A DNA stretch of 64,000 nt from JACMLC01 sp963817025 (GTDB taxonomy: Bacteria; Acidobacteriota; Blastocatellia; Pyrinomonadales; Pyrinomonadaceae): positions 930,001-994,000 of the forward strand of contig CAWFML010000005.1 in NCBI GenBank assembly GCA_963817025.1, in the 5' to 3' direction. The notes beneath the pieces were generated by a model. That model was not told where the DNA came from. It saw nothing but the letters and a program-made list of their open reading frames with translations, and made no database searches. A program made the position numbers and the translations under genes. Of the stretch, positions 51,470-59,996 are shown piece by piece (position 1 is the first letter of the stretch; the number at the start of each line of letters is the position of its first letter).

Positions 51470-51721
51470 GTCGAGCGCAAGACTGAGAACGTCGAGCGCA
51501 GTCCTGCGCTCGTCAATCTCGTCGCGGGGATGGACGAGCGCAGCTTAGAGATACTTGAGCGCAGCGTCGCGCCCGTCAAGCGCAACGTCACGCTCGCCCC
51601 GCGCAATCCTGCGCTCGACGTTCTCCAAGCTGCGCTCGTCGGGCGCACTCCCGCGCTCGACGTTCTCCATGTTGCGCTCGTCGGGCGCAAAGCTGCGCTC
51701 GTCGAGCGCAGGGCTGTGACA
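51470..51721. repeat. Array of 12 in-register 21-bp repeats (7-residue code)
   Basis: Twelve adjacent 21-base units fill this span exactly, with the pattern GTCGAGCGCAG...CTGCGCTC and degenerate variants (for example 51491, 51638, 51680). Because 21 is a multiple of three, frames remain open. On the plus strand, after TGA 51461, units read DERSLEI, LERSVAP, VKRNVTL, VGRTPAL, VERRAVT and so on to a stop near 51731. On the minus strand other frames give PDERNME/NVERGSA units. It is not certain that it is translated. The remaining 51338-51854 holds only a separate GCAAAGG palindrome. Confidence 0.8.
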
Positions 51722-51741
51722 GGCGGAGTTTAAGAAGGGAA

Positions 51742-51846
51742 AATCTCCCGCAAAGGCGCAAAGGCGCAAAGAAAGACCGCAAAGAGCGAGTGGCATTCAA
51801 TCCTTTGCGTGCTTTTCTTTACGCCTTTGCGCCTTTGCGGGAAACT
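51742..51846. repeat. CGCAAAGG octamer palindrome
   Basis: Left words: CCCGCAAAGGCGCAAAGGCG and CAAAGAAAGA. Right words: TTTACGCCTTTGCGCCTTTG and CGGG, the inverse. It lies just after the 21-bp array and before the uvrA stop. Confidence 0.8.
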
Positions 51847-51854
51847 TTCTTCGC

Positions 51855-54737
51855 TTATCCTGCGACTTTACTCGTCTGCCCGTTGGCGTGCGCTAAGTGC
51901 TCGCGCAGGAAGCGTCCGGTGTGGGATTCTTTGACCTTCATGATCTGTTCGGGCGTGCCGGTGGCGACGACATGGCCGCCCGCGTCGCCGCCTTCGGGGC
52001 CGAGGTCTATGATGTAGTCTGCGGTCTTGATGACATCGAGGTTGTGTTCGATGACAAGCAGGCTGCCTCCGGCTTCCAGCAGTGCGCGGAAGGCTGCCAG
52101 GAGTTTGTTGATGTCGTCGAAGTGTAGGCCGGTGGTCGGCTCGTCAAAAATGTAGAGCGTTTTTGCGCCCGTTCGCTTTGAAAGATGCGCGGCGAGTTTG
52201 ACGCGTTGCGCTTCGCCGCCGGAAAGCGTCGTGGCGGATTGGCCCAGACGCAAGTATCCGAGTCCGACATCATCGAGCACGCGCAGGCGGTTGGTAATCT
52301 TCGTCACATCGCGGAAGAAGATCATGGCTTCGCGCACGGTCATGCTGAGCACGTCGTTGATGTTCTTGCCGCGATAACGCACGTCCAGAATCTGCGGCTT
52401 AAAGCGCGTGCCTTTGCATTCTTCGCAGACCAGCTCGACATCCGCCAGAAATTGCATCTCGACCGTCACCGTGCCGTCGCCCTGACAGACTTCGCAGCGG
52501 CCACCCGGCACATTGAAAGAGAAGAAGGACGGGTCAAAGCCGTGCGACTGCGCTTCTCTGGTCTGCGAGAAAGCCTCCCGGATGGCATCGTAAACTTTGA
52601 TATACGTCACAGGGTTCGAGCGCGGCGTGCGCCCGATCGGAGACTGATCCACCAGAATCACATCGTCTATGAACTGTGTTCCGTCAAGCTTTTGAAACGC
52701 GCCGACATGCCCCTGCCAGTCGCCGCGCTGTTTTTTCAGGCCAGCATAGATGACATCATGTATGAGCGTGGATTTGCCAGAGCCGCTGACGCCGGTGATG
52801 CAGGTCAGCATGTCTAGCGGCACATCCACATCTATGTTCTTCAGATTATTCTCGCGCGCTCCGCGCACTCCGAGCCTTCTTTTCTTCGGCTCGCGTCGCT
52901 GCTTAGGCTCTTTGATCTCGACTTCGCCGCGCAGGTAGCGCGCTGTGAGCGACGATTTACTCTTTAAGAGCTTCTCATAATTGCCCTCGAAGATGACTTG
53001 CCCGCCAAGCTCGCCAGCCGCAGGGCCTATGTCCAGTATGTGATCCGCCGCGCGCATCATCTCCGCGTCATGTTCTACGACGAGCACTGTGTTGCCTATG
53101 TCGCGCAGGTTATGAAGCAGCTTGACGAGCCGCAGGCTGTCGCGCGGGTGCAGGCCGATGGAAGGCTCGTCAAGCACGTAGAGCGCGCCGACCAGCGACG
53201 AGCCTAGGTTCGTGGCAAGCTGTATGCGCTGCGCTTCGCCGCCGGAGAGCGTAGAGGCTAGGCGATTGAGCGTCAGATAATCCAGACCCACATCAACCAG
53301 AAAACGCAGGCGACGACGAATCTCATGCAGCACGCGGTCTGCTATGGCAGCCTGTTCCGTAGGCAGCTCAAGCTCGTCGAAAAACAGTGAAGCGTCTTTG
53401 ATCGAGAGCAGGCAGACTTCGGGCAGCGTCTTGCCCCCGACGCGCACGTCGCGCGCCTCTGTCCTCAACCGCCCGCCATTGCATTCAGGGCATAAAGTGT
53501 AGCCGCGATATTTGGAGAGAAAGACGCGTATGTGCAGCTTGTACTTCTTCGTCTCCAACCACGCGAAGAAGCCGCGCACGCCGCCCCACTTGCCTTTGCC
53601 TTCGACGATGGCGAGTTGCTCGGCGCGCGAGAGATCGCTGAAAGGCACGTCCATAGAGATGCCTTCGGTCTTGCAGAAGCGGCGCAGCTCTGTTCTGGCC
53701 CAATCAAACTGCGGCTTAGTCCACGGCTCAACCGCGCCCTCGTTCAAAGTCAAAGCGGGGTTGGGAATCACCAAATCTAAATCGAGACCGATGATATTTC
53801 CGAAACCCTGACACGCCGGACATGCGCCAAACGGATTGTTAAAGCTGAAGAGACGCGGCTCAGGCTGCGCGTAGATCGTGCCGTCATACTTGCACTCGAA
53901 GCGTTCGGAGAAGCGCAGCCGTTTTGGCTCTTCCTCAGAGGTCTCTACGATGGCTGTGCCGTGTCCCTCCTGAAAACAGGTTTCGAGCGAATCCACCAGC
54001 CGCTCGCGCACGTCCTCGCGTGCGACGAGGCGGTCTATGAGGACGAAAATATTTTCAAAGTCTACGCGCGTGTAATCGTCAGGCGTGCGAAGCTCTATCA
54101 GCTCGCGCTTTCCCGCATCATAAAGCCGCGTGAAGCCGCGCTGCATCAGGCTCATGATATGCGCCGTCACCGACTGGCTATTGGAGACGGAAACAGCCTT
54201 GCGGCCCTTCTTCTTGCCGCCGGTTGCCGCGTCGCCGTTTCGCTCCGTCTCTTCCAGACCCGCTGCGGCAGGGAAGAGGACATAGAAACGCGTGCCTCCG
54301 GCAAAGTGTCCGAGCGTCTCCTCGGCTGCCGATTCGGGCGAGTCGCGGTGGACTTCGCGCCCGCACACGCGGCAGTATGTGATGCCTACACGCGCGTACA
54401 GCAGGCGCAGGTAATCGTAAACTTCCGTTTGCGTGCCGACGGTCGAGCGCGGATTGCGCGTAGAGTTTTTCTGCCGGATAGCGATGGCCGGAGCAATGCC
54501 GCTCACTTCGTCCACATCAGGCTTGTCCATTCTTTCCAGAAACTGCCGCGCATAGGCCGAGAGCGATTCGACATAGCGACGCTGGCCCTCCGCGTAAATC
54601 GTGTCAAAGGCGAGAGAGGATTTACCGGAACCGCTCACGCCTGTGACGACAGTCATCTGTCCGATGGGGATAGTGAACGAGATGTTCTTGAGATTATTAA
54701 CGCGCGCCCCGCGCACTTCGATTGCTTCTTGAGTCAT
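51855..54737 (-). CDS. uvrA: UvrABC excinuclease subunit A
   Basis: 960 residues from ATG 54737 (MTQEAIEVRGARVNNLKNIS). An upstream ATG at 54800 has weak family fit. ATP-binding cassette 1: Walker A TGVSGSGKSSLAFDT (about 32-46), ABC signature LSGGEAQRIQLATNL. Cassette 2: ITGVSGSGKSTLIHDVIY, LSGGEAQRVKLAAHLS and FDEPTTGLH. Zinc modules are CRVCGRE and CPACQGFG, plus C-terminal CEVCQGDG and CEECKGTR. UvrA recognises damaged DNA in nucleotide excision repair. Length is normal. The 5' side is followed by an ATTACAG heptamer array. No other uvr genes are in the window. Confidence 0.97.
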   Translation of the reverse strand: MTQEAIEVRGARVNNLKNISFTIPIGQMTVVTGVSGSGKSSLAFDTIYAEGQRRYVESLSAYARQFLERMDKPDVDEVSGIAPAIAIRQKNSTRNPRSTVGTQTEVYDYLRLLYARVGITYCRVCGREVHRDSPESAAEETLGHFAGGTRFYVLFPAAAGLEETERNGDAATGGKKKGRKAVSVSNSQSVTAHIMSLMQRGFTRLYDAGKRELIELRTPDDYTRVDFENIFVLIDRLVAREDVRERLVDSLETCFQEGHGTAIVETSEEEPKRLRFSERFECKYDGTIYAQPEPRLFSFNNPFGACPACQGFGNIIGLDLDLVIPNPALTLNEGAVEPWTKPQFDWARTELRRFCKTEGISMDVPFSDLSRAEQLAIVEGKGKWGGVRGFFAWLETKKYKLHIRVFLSKYRGYTLCPECNGGRLRTEARDVRVGGKTLPEVCLLSIKDASLFFDELELPTEQAAIADRVLHEIRRRLRFLVDVGLDYLTLNRLASTLSGGEAQRIQLATNLGSSLVGALYVLDEPSIGLHPRDSLRLVKLLHNLRDIGNTVLVVEHDAEMMRAADHILDIGPAAGELGGQVIFEGNYEKLLKSKSSLTARYLRGEVEIKEPKQRREPKKRRLGVRGARENNLKNIDVDVPLDMLTCITGVSGSGKSTLIHDVIYAGLKKQRGDWQGHVGAFQKLDGTQFIDDVILVDQSPIGRTPRSNPVTYIKVYDAIREAFSQTREAQSHGFDPSFFSFNVPGGRCEVCQGDGTVTVEMQFLADVELVCEECKGTRFKPQILDVRYRGKNINDVLSMTVREAMIFFRDVTKITNRLRVLDDVGLGYLRLGQSATTLSGGEAQRVKLAAHLSKRTGAKTLYIFDEPTTGLHFDDINKLLAAFRALLEAGGSLLVIEHNLDVIKTADYIIDLGPEGGDAGGHVVATGTPEQIMKVKESHTGRFLREHLAHANGQTSKVAG

Positions 54738-54885
54738 AGCAAAATCATCGCCGTTAGTCCCACAGACAGGTCTCGGACGGGTGCGGCAAACCAACATCAT
54801 AACGCGGTTTTGCCGGAAGACGAAATGCGGAAATATGATTCAAACAGGGATTAACAGGATAGACGGGAAATAAAAGATTTCAGCG

Positions 54886-55005
54886 CGCGGATTACAGATT
54901 ACAGATTACAGATTTGAGATTTGAGAGCGCGGATTTGGGATTTGAGATTGCGGATTGAAGATTGCAGCTTGAAGATTTGAGATTGCAGCTTCAAGTTTCC
55001 GGGTC
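54886..55005. repeat. GATTACA/GAGATTTG heptamer array
   Basis: Within the 417-base gap between uvrA's start and the TonB receptor gene (54738-55154), words GATTACAGATTACAGATTAC, GATTTGAGATTTGAGA, GCGGATTGAAGATTGC form a tandem 7-base pattern. Their inverse is only partly present (TGCAGCTTGAAGATTTGAGA against CAGCTTCAAG). Nothing else is seen here except a promoter for the receptor. Confidence 0.75.
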
Positions 55006-55035
55006 GCAGTATTTTTGAGATTTGTCATCTTAAAT

Positions 55036-55065
55036 TTGAAATCCTGCCTTCATCGTGGCTATCAA
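55036..55065 (+). promoter_or_regulatory. Candidate promoter of TonB receptor gene
   Basis: -35 TTGAAA (55036-55041), 18-base spacer, -10 TATCAA (55060-55065). A transcript from about 55073 leads to ATG 55155, with GGAGG upstream. Confidence 0.4.
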
Positions 55066-55154
55066 TCTACAAAATTTCTTGCGGCAAATTGCGGTTAGGT
55101 GTATTTGTTAGGGGTCTCATCAATCGCATAATCAATCAAAGGTTTGGAGGCCAT

Positions 55155-57932
55155 ATGAAACGCAAATTCCTCTTCACGATATTATCGCTTGCCACGTTGC
55201 TCTCTATTTTTCTTCCAGTGCCTCCTGTTCCGGGCCAACAGGCATCTCGCGGCGGCGTCAGCGGCGTGGTGAGGGACGAAGCGGGCGCGTTCATCAGCGG
55301 CGCAAAGGTCTTGCTGATCCATACGCAGCAGGCCGTCATACGCGCGACGACGAGCGATGCCAGTGGCCGCTACGGTTTTGATGACGTGCTGCCGGGAGCA
55401 TACGAGGTCAGGTTCAGCAAGAGCGGCTTTGGCAATCGTCGCCTTCCAGCGCCGGTCACAACGGGCAACGTCACCGAAGTGGATGTGCTGCTCGAAGTGG
55501 CTTCGTTTAATGATGAAGTGACTGTGACGGCTGAGACGGGACAGGCGCAGGACAAAAAACGCATCGCGCAGGCCGTCAATGTGATTCCCGAAACGGACAT
55601 CCTCATGCGCTCTACGGCTGTGCTCGCGCAGGTCGCGGACGAAGAGGTCGGGGTCTCTTTGCAGCGCACCAGCCCGACCATCGGCGCAATCTTTGTGCGC
55701 GGATTGACGGGCAAAAATGTGGCGACTTATGTGGACGGCGTGCGCTACACCACTGCGGCGGGGCGCGGCGGCATCAACACTTTCTTTAATCTCAACGAGC
55801 CGAGCAGCCTGCGCGCCGTAGAGATTTTGCGCGGGCCGAACAGCGCGCAGTATGGCTCGGACTCGCTCGGCGGGACTGTGAGTCTCGTGACGCGCCTGCC
55901 GATCTTCGGCGGCGAGAGGCCGGAGATGCACGGCGAGGTCAACACCTTCTTCAACAGCGCGGACGTGGCTTTTGGCGGCAACACTTTGTTCTCTTACGGC
56001 ACGCGCCGCTTTGGTCTCTACGGGAATCTTGCCAGCCGCCGCGTCAATACCCTGCGCCCGGCTCAAGGCGTTGACGGACACTCTGCGCTGACGCGCTTTC
56101 TCGGCCTGCCTTCAAATATCCTCGGCGAGCGATTGCCCGACACAGCCTTTACGCAGTATGGCGGAACGCTGCATCTGAACTACGCGCCGCGAGAAGACCA
56201 GCAGCTTATCTTTCATTACCAGCGCAGCCAGCAGGACGGAGGCAAGCGTTACGACCAACTGGTCGGCGGCGATGGCAATCTCGTGGCAGACCTGCGTAAC
56301 CTGATGCTCGATTTTTTCTATGCGCGGTATCTCAAACAAAAAGTCGGCCCTTTTGACAACGGGTCTTTCACCTTCTCCTTTAACAGCCAGCGCGAAGAGC
56401 GCGTCAATCAGGGCGGGCAGGGAAATCCTCTGGGCGGCATCACGCACCAGTACGAGCGCACAAACGTCTACGGCTTCAGCTTCTTTCTCGATAAGCAACT
56501 TTCGCAGAGCAACACTTTCCTTGTCGGCGGGGATGCGTATCACGAGAAAGTGAATGCGCCCGCTTATACTTTCACGCCGGCGAACGGATTGTCGCTGCCC
56601 TCGCGCCCGCGCGTGCCTGACGAAGCACGCTATCTTTCTCTGGGGCTTTACGTGCAGGATGTGTACGAAGTGATTCGAGAGAGATTGAGACTCAGCGGCG
56701 CATTGCGTTACAACGTCGCGTCGTATGAATCGCGCGCAGAGAACGCAGCGGTGGTTGGCGGCCTTCCGCTCTTTCCGGATGACAGCCTGCGCGTCTCAAA
56801 TTTTTCGGGGCGCATCGGGGCAGTCTTTACGCCCGCGCGTGATTTCAGCATCACTTTTAACTACAGCAGGGGGTTCCGCGCTCCGAACATCACAGACCTC
56901 GGCACTCTGGGCCTCACAGGGGACGGCTTTGAATCTGACTTCGCCTCGTCGAGCGCGCTCGGCGGAACTATCGGCACGACCGCAGGCGCGCAGGCCATCT
57001 CGACAGGCATTCCCGTCTCGCAGCAACGCTCTGAACTGAGCAATAACTTCGACCTCGGCTTTCGTTATCGTCGCGGGCGCATTGACACAAGCCTGACTGC
57101 CTTTCTGATTGACATCAATGATTCGATAGTCAAACAAGCGCTCATTCTGCCGCAAGGGGCTGTGGGCCAGTTTCTTGGCGACCAGCAAATCATCAGCCAG
57201 TCTCCGGGCGGCGCGGTCTTTGTCCCGCTTGCGCCGACGACTCCGGTGCTGGTGCGCGCAAACTTTACGGATGCCAGAATCTTCGGTCTCGAATACACGC
57301 TCGACGCGCGGCTCAATAGAGACTGGTTCTTTGGCGGCAACTTCACATACCTGCGGTCGGAAGATAAAGCGACGGGCGCGCCGCCGAACATAGAGGGCGG
57401 GACGCCGCCCACCTCTGCCTTCCTGCGACTGCGTTACGAGCCTGTGGGACAGCGTTTCTGGGTTGAAGGTTATGCCACTCTGGCCGATAGACAGAACCGC
57501 CTCTCATCTCTTGACCTGAGCGACAGGCGAACCGGCGCGCCTCGCTCGCGCAACAACATACGCGACTTTTTCCGCAGGGGGGCGTGCGTGCGCGGGCTGG
57601 TCGCGCCCGGCCCGGATGGCGTGTGCGCGACGAATGATGAAACAATCCTGCTGGTGACGGGCGAAACTCTCTTGCAGGTGCAGAACCGCCTGCTGCCTCT
57701 CGGCGCGACGATCAACGGCGTCTTTATCGCGGACAACGCGACTGCCGTGCCGCTCTTCCGTTATCTGCCGGGCTATGGCCTCTTTAATGTGCGCGGCGGC
57801 TATCGCTTCAATGAAAGCTCTGAAATTAGTGTGGACTTCGAGAACATAGGCGATAAGAGCTATCGCAATGCGAGCTGGGGGATAGATGGATTCGGGCGCA
57901 GCCTGACACTACGCTATCGTTATAAGTTCTGA
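55155..57932 (+). CDS. TonB-dependent outer-membrane receptor with carboxypeptidase-regulatory-like domain
   Basis: 925 residues from ATG 55155 with a clear GGAGG. Signal peptide (MKRKFLFTILSLATLLSIFL ... GQ). A CarboxypepD_reg-like domain at about 30-115 (GVVRDEAGAFISGAKVLLIH, GRYGFDDVLPGAYEVRFSKS). Plug domain at about 120-245 (RTSPTIGAIFVRGLTGKNVA, VEILRGPNSAQYGSDSLGGT). A long beta-barrel follows, ending in an aromatic residue (LRYRYKF). Such receptors import siderophores, cobalamin or carbohydrates with TonB energy; the substrate here is unknown. A GCAAAGG palindrome follows, likely a terminator. It has no nearby transporter. Confidence 0.93.
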   Translation: MKRKFLFTILSLATLLSIFLPVPPVPGQQASRGGVSGVVRDEAGAFISGAKVLLIHTQQAVIRATTSDASGRYGFDDVLPGAYEVRFSKSGFGNRRLPAPVTTGNVTEVDVLLEVASFNDEVTVTAETGQAQDKKRIAQAVNVIPETDILMRSTAVLAQVADEEVGVSLQRTSPTIGAIFVRGLTGKNVATYVDGVRYTTAAGRGGINTFFNLNEPSSLRAVEILRGPNSAQYGSDSLGGTVSLVTRLPIFGGERPEMHGEVNTFFNSADVAFGGNTLFSYGTRRFGLYGNLASRRVNTLRPAQGVDGHSALTRFLGLPSNILGERLPDTAFTQYGGTLHLNYAPREDQQLIFHYQRSQQDGGKRYDQLVGGDGNLVADLRNLMLDFFYARYLKQKVGPFDNGSFTFSFNSQREERVNQGGQGNPLGGITHQYERTNVYGFSFFLDKQLSQSNTFLVGGDAYHEKVNAPAYTFTPANGLSLPSRPRVPDEARYLSLGLYVQDVYEVIRERLRLSGALRYNVASYESRAENAAVVGGLPLFPDDSLRVSNFSGRIGAVFTPARDFSITFNYSRGFRAPNITDLGTLGLTGDGFESDFASSSALGGTIGTTAGAQAISTGIPVSQQRSELSNNFDLGFRYRRGRIDTSLTAFLIDINDSIVKQALILPQGAVGQFLGDQQIISQSPGGAVFVPLAPTTPVLVRANFTDARIFGLEYTLDARLNRDWFFGGNFTYLRSEDKATGAPPNIEGGTPPTSAFLRLRYEPVGQRFWVEGYATLADRQNRLSSLDLSDRRTGAPRSRNNIRDFFRRGACVRGLVAPGPDGVCATNDETILLVTGETLLQVQNRLLPLGATINGVFIADNATAVPLFRYLPGYGLFNVRGGYRFNESSEISVDFENIGDKSYRNASWGIDGFGRSLTLRYRYKF

Positions 57933-57946
57933 AAGCAAAAACAACT

Positions 57947-58017
57947 TCCCGCAAAGGCGCTGGTGACGCAAAGAAAAGATTCAAGTTCTTCTTTGCGTCA
58001 CCAGCGCCTTTGCGGGA
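57947..58017. repeat. GCAAAGGCGCTGGTGACGC inverted repeat (copy 2)
   Basis: Arms 57947-57975 and 57989-58017 are identical in sequence to the copy at 28922-28992, with another 13-base loop. It lies between the TonB receptor gene and the convergent small gene, so it is placed like a bidirectional terminator. Confidence 0.9.
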
Positions 58018-58027
58018 AACTTTGTTT

Positions 58028-58360
58028 TTACCACCTCACATCGTAACGAACCAGACCCGCGCGCCAGCAGCCTTCGCCGAGAATCGGAATCGAGCCATCG
58101 AAAAAGAGTGACGTATCGAGCGGGCGGCGGATGCGATAGGTGTGGCCCGAAGGCGAGGCGACGGAGAGCGTGACCTTATCGAGCGCGATGGCAACGATGC
58201 TGGCCGTGCGCCAGTCTTTGCGGCAACGAAGGATGAGCCGCGCGCCGACGGGCAGTTGTGCGAGAGTCATCAAAGCAGCAGGCGTCTCTAAAACATCAAG
58301 GCCGCCGGAGGAAGCTGTCATAGCTCCTATCTCAAGCGGCCTCTCAAGCTTCATGCTCAC
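58028..58360 (-). CDS. Hypothetical small protein (PilZ-like pattern, weak)
   Basis: 110 residues. Segment VGARLILRCRKDWRTASIVA, VTLSVASPSGHTYRIRRPLD is consistent with a compact beta-barrel, perhaps PilZ-like, but the RxxxR and D/N-x-S-x-x-G signature is not evident. I do not assign a function. Its start (MSMKLERPLEIGAM) lies 12 bases after the stop of the M50-like gene, so it belongs to that operon. It is convergent with the TonB receptor gene. Confidence 0.5.
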   Translation of the reverse strand: MSMKLERPLEIGAMTASSGGLDVLETPAALMTLAQLPVGARLILRCRKDWRTASIVAIALDKVTLSVASPSGHTYRIRRPLDTSLFFDGSIPILGEGCWRAGLVRYDVRW

Positions 58361-58372
58361 GTTCTCTTCCGC

Positions 58373-59176
58373 TTAAACTTCCAGCGGGTCTTCAAACGGC
58401 AAATCCTGCTGCGCCGCCGATTTTCTCTGGCTGACCGAGTAAAACCTCATCGCCATCGAAAGAATCAGGAAGGACAAACCGATCCACAGCACCGCCCAGA
58501 ACATCGCCGGAACGTGCGTCGCATTTTGCATATTGACGGCATCCGTATGGACTTCCGGGCCAAACGGCGAAGAGAGAAAGAAGACCGTCTTCAAGTCTAG
58601 CAGGGCGTTGAGCACGCACTGCACCGCCAGAAAGCTGAGAAAGAATGTCGTGACACGCGCGCTCGTATACTTTGCTATTGCCACCAGTCCAAGCGTCAGC
58701 GCGATTCCGGCGACGAGCGTAAACGGAACGCCAGTCATCTGCACGCCCGGTTCGAGACTGTTGACCAGCGGTTTCCAGAGACCGAAGACCAGCGTCAGGA
58801 AGAAGATAAAAACAGCGGAGCCAATAAGGACTGCGCGGGCTGCCACCGCGCGGCGAATCAGAAAGAGCAGCAGCGCGCCGTAGATCATCGCGCCCACATA
58901 ACCTGCGCTTGAGATAATGGCCTGCGAAAGAAACCCTCCCTGCGTCGCCTGCACCATCCCGCTCGTGTCTGGCGAGACGCTCAGGCTGTGCACGGAATTT
59001 CCGGTCAGCAGAGCGGCCATCGCATGCCCGCCTTCATGTATGAAGGTGACAAAGATGCGGAACGGGTAAGTCAGGATTTCTGCGAAGGGAATAAACCACA
59101 GCGCAATGGTGATGACGGCGGCGATAAGCAGCGTGCGAACCTGCGGGCGCGCATCTGCGGAAATGTTTATCTTCAT
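58373..59176 (-). CDS. M50-like membrane metalloprotease
   Basis: 267 residues from ATG 59176 (MKINISADARPQVRTLLIAA). A first membrane helix is followed by the zinc motif HEGGHA (HExxH type, about 47-52) in VTFIHEGGHAMAALLTGNSV. Other hydrophobic segments lie at about 85-110, 116-136, 145-165, 175-190 and 230-250. It matches M50B-like peptidases (site-2 protease-like). The role is unknown; the third zinc ligand is not evident by eye. Upstream it lies about 160 bases from moaC, with a GGTAAAA palindrome between. Confidence 0.72.
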   Translation of the reverse strand: MKINISADARPQVRTLLIAAVITIALWFIPFAEILTYPFRIFVTFIHEGGHAMAALLTGNSVHSLSVSPDTSGMVQATQGGFLSQAIISSAGYVGAMIYGALLLFLIRRAVAARAVLIGSAVFIFFLTLVFGLWKPLVNSLEPGVQMTGVPFTLVAGIALTLGLVAIAKYTSARVTTFFLSFLAVQCVLNALLDLKTVFFLSSPFGPEVHTDAVNMQNATHVPAMFWAVLWIGLSFLILSMAMRFYSVSQRKSAAQQDLPFEDPLEV

Positions 59177-59246
59177 CTGGAAAATCTCCGCTCTCTCAAA
59201 AAAACTTCTTTTCAGGTGGCCTGCACGAGCATTGTACTTCAAACGC

Positions 59247-59366
59247 AAGCGAAGGCAAATGGTAAAAGTGTAAAGGCAAAGGGGAGACGAGATGCTTTCA
59301 TCCTCTTGCTCAATACGCGATGAAGCATAGACAAGTTCTAACTTTTACCTTTTACCTTTTGCCTCT
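59247..59366. repeat. GGTAAAA-type palindrome between moaC and M50 gene
   Basis: Left words: AAATGGTAAAAGTGTAAAGG and CAAAGGGG. Right words: CTTTTACCTTTTACCTTTTG and CCTC. The right arm encodes the last residues of MoaC (YERQKVKGKS). Confidence 0.7.
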
Positions 59367-59826
59367 CGTAGACGCCGGACTTGCCGCCCGTCTTGCGCTC
59401 CAATCTCACGTCCGTAATGGTCATCGCCTTATCCACAGCCTTGCACATGTCGTAAACAGTGAGCGCGGCAACCGTCACGGCTGTCAGGGCTTCCATCTCG
59501 ACGCCCGTCTGCGCTTCTGTGGACACGGTCGCTACCAGATAGACGCCCGTCTCCTGAAGCTCTGCGCGCACATCTATCTGGTTAAGCATGAGCGGATGAC
59601 AGAGCGGTATCAAATCCGCTGTCCGTTTGGCGGCCATGATGCCAGCCAGCCGCGCGGTCTCCAAAGGATTACCTTTGGGCGTGCTCCCGTCGCGCACGGC
59701 CCTGACCGTTGCGGGCGACATCAGGACGCGCGCCGAAGCGATGGCCTGCCGCACGGTTTTGGCCTTGCCGCTGGTATCAACCATCGCCACGCGGCCCTGC
59801 CGGTCTATGTGTGAGAGTCTTTTCAT
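59338..59826 (-). CDS. moaC: Cyclic pyranopterin monophosphate synthase MoaC
   Basis: 162 residues. MKRLSHIDRQGRVAMVDTSG, AAKRTADLIPLCHPLMLNQI (about 66-85), VEMEALTAVTVAALTVYDMC (about 110-129), KAVDKAMTITDVRLERKTGG form the MoaC signature. MoaC makes cPMP, the first molybdopterin intermediate, in concert with MoaA. The last ten or so residues (YERQKVKGKS) come from a palindromic repeat arm. It lies 170 bases from moeA on the same strand; a GCAAAG palindrome sits between. Confidence 0.95.
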   Translation of the reverse strand: MKRLSHIDRQGRVAMVDTSGKAKTVRQAIASARVLMSPATVRAVRDGSTPKGNPLETARLAGIMAAKRTADLIPLCHPLMLNQIDVRAELQETGVYLVATVSTEAQTGVEMEALTAVTVAALTVYDMCKAVDKAMTITDVRLERKTGGKSGVYERQKVKGKS

Positions 59827-59848
59827 GTTGACCTGTAATGAAGTTGGT

Positions 59849-59954
59849 TTTTAACCGCAAAGAGCGCAAAGAAAGCACGCAAAGAAATCATTCAAGATAG
59901 ATAACTGCTCAACCCCTTCGCCTCTTGCCTTCTTTGCGCCTTTGCGCGAGTTGT
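59849..59954. repeat. GCAAAGAAAG octamer palindrome
   Basis: Left words: ACCGCAAAGAGCGCAAAGAA and AGCACGCAAAG. Right words: CTTCTTTGCGCCTTTGCGCG. It lies between moaC and moeA. Confidence 0.72.
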
Positions 59955-59996
59955 ACGTAATCTTCATAACAGTAAAATCACCTGTAGTTGCTTATT

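Noticed and set aside
51545..51796. Minus-strand frame through the 21-bp array and a GCAAAGG palindrome
   Set aside because: The open frame follows from the 21-base period, and the first part is repeat-derived, so no gene can be claimed.
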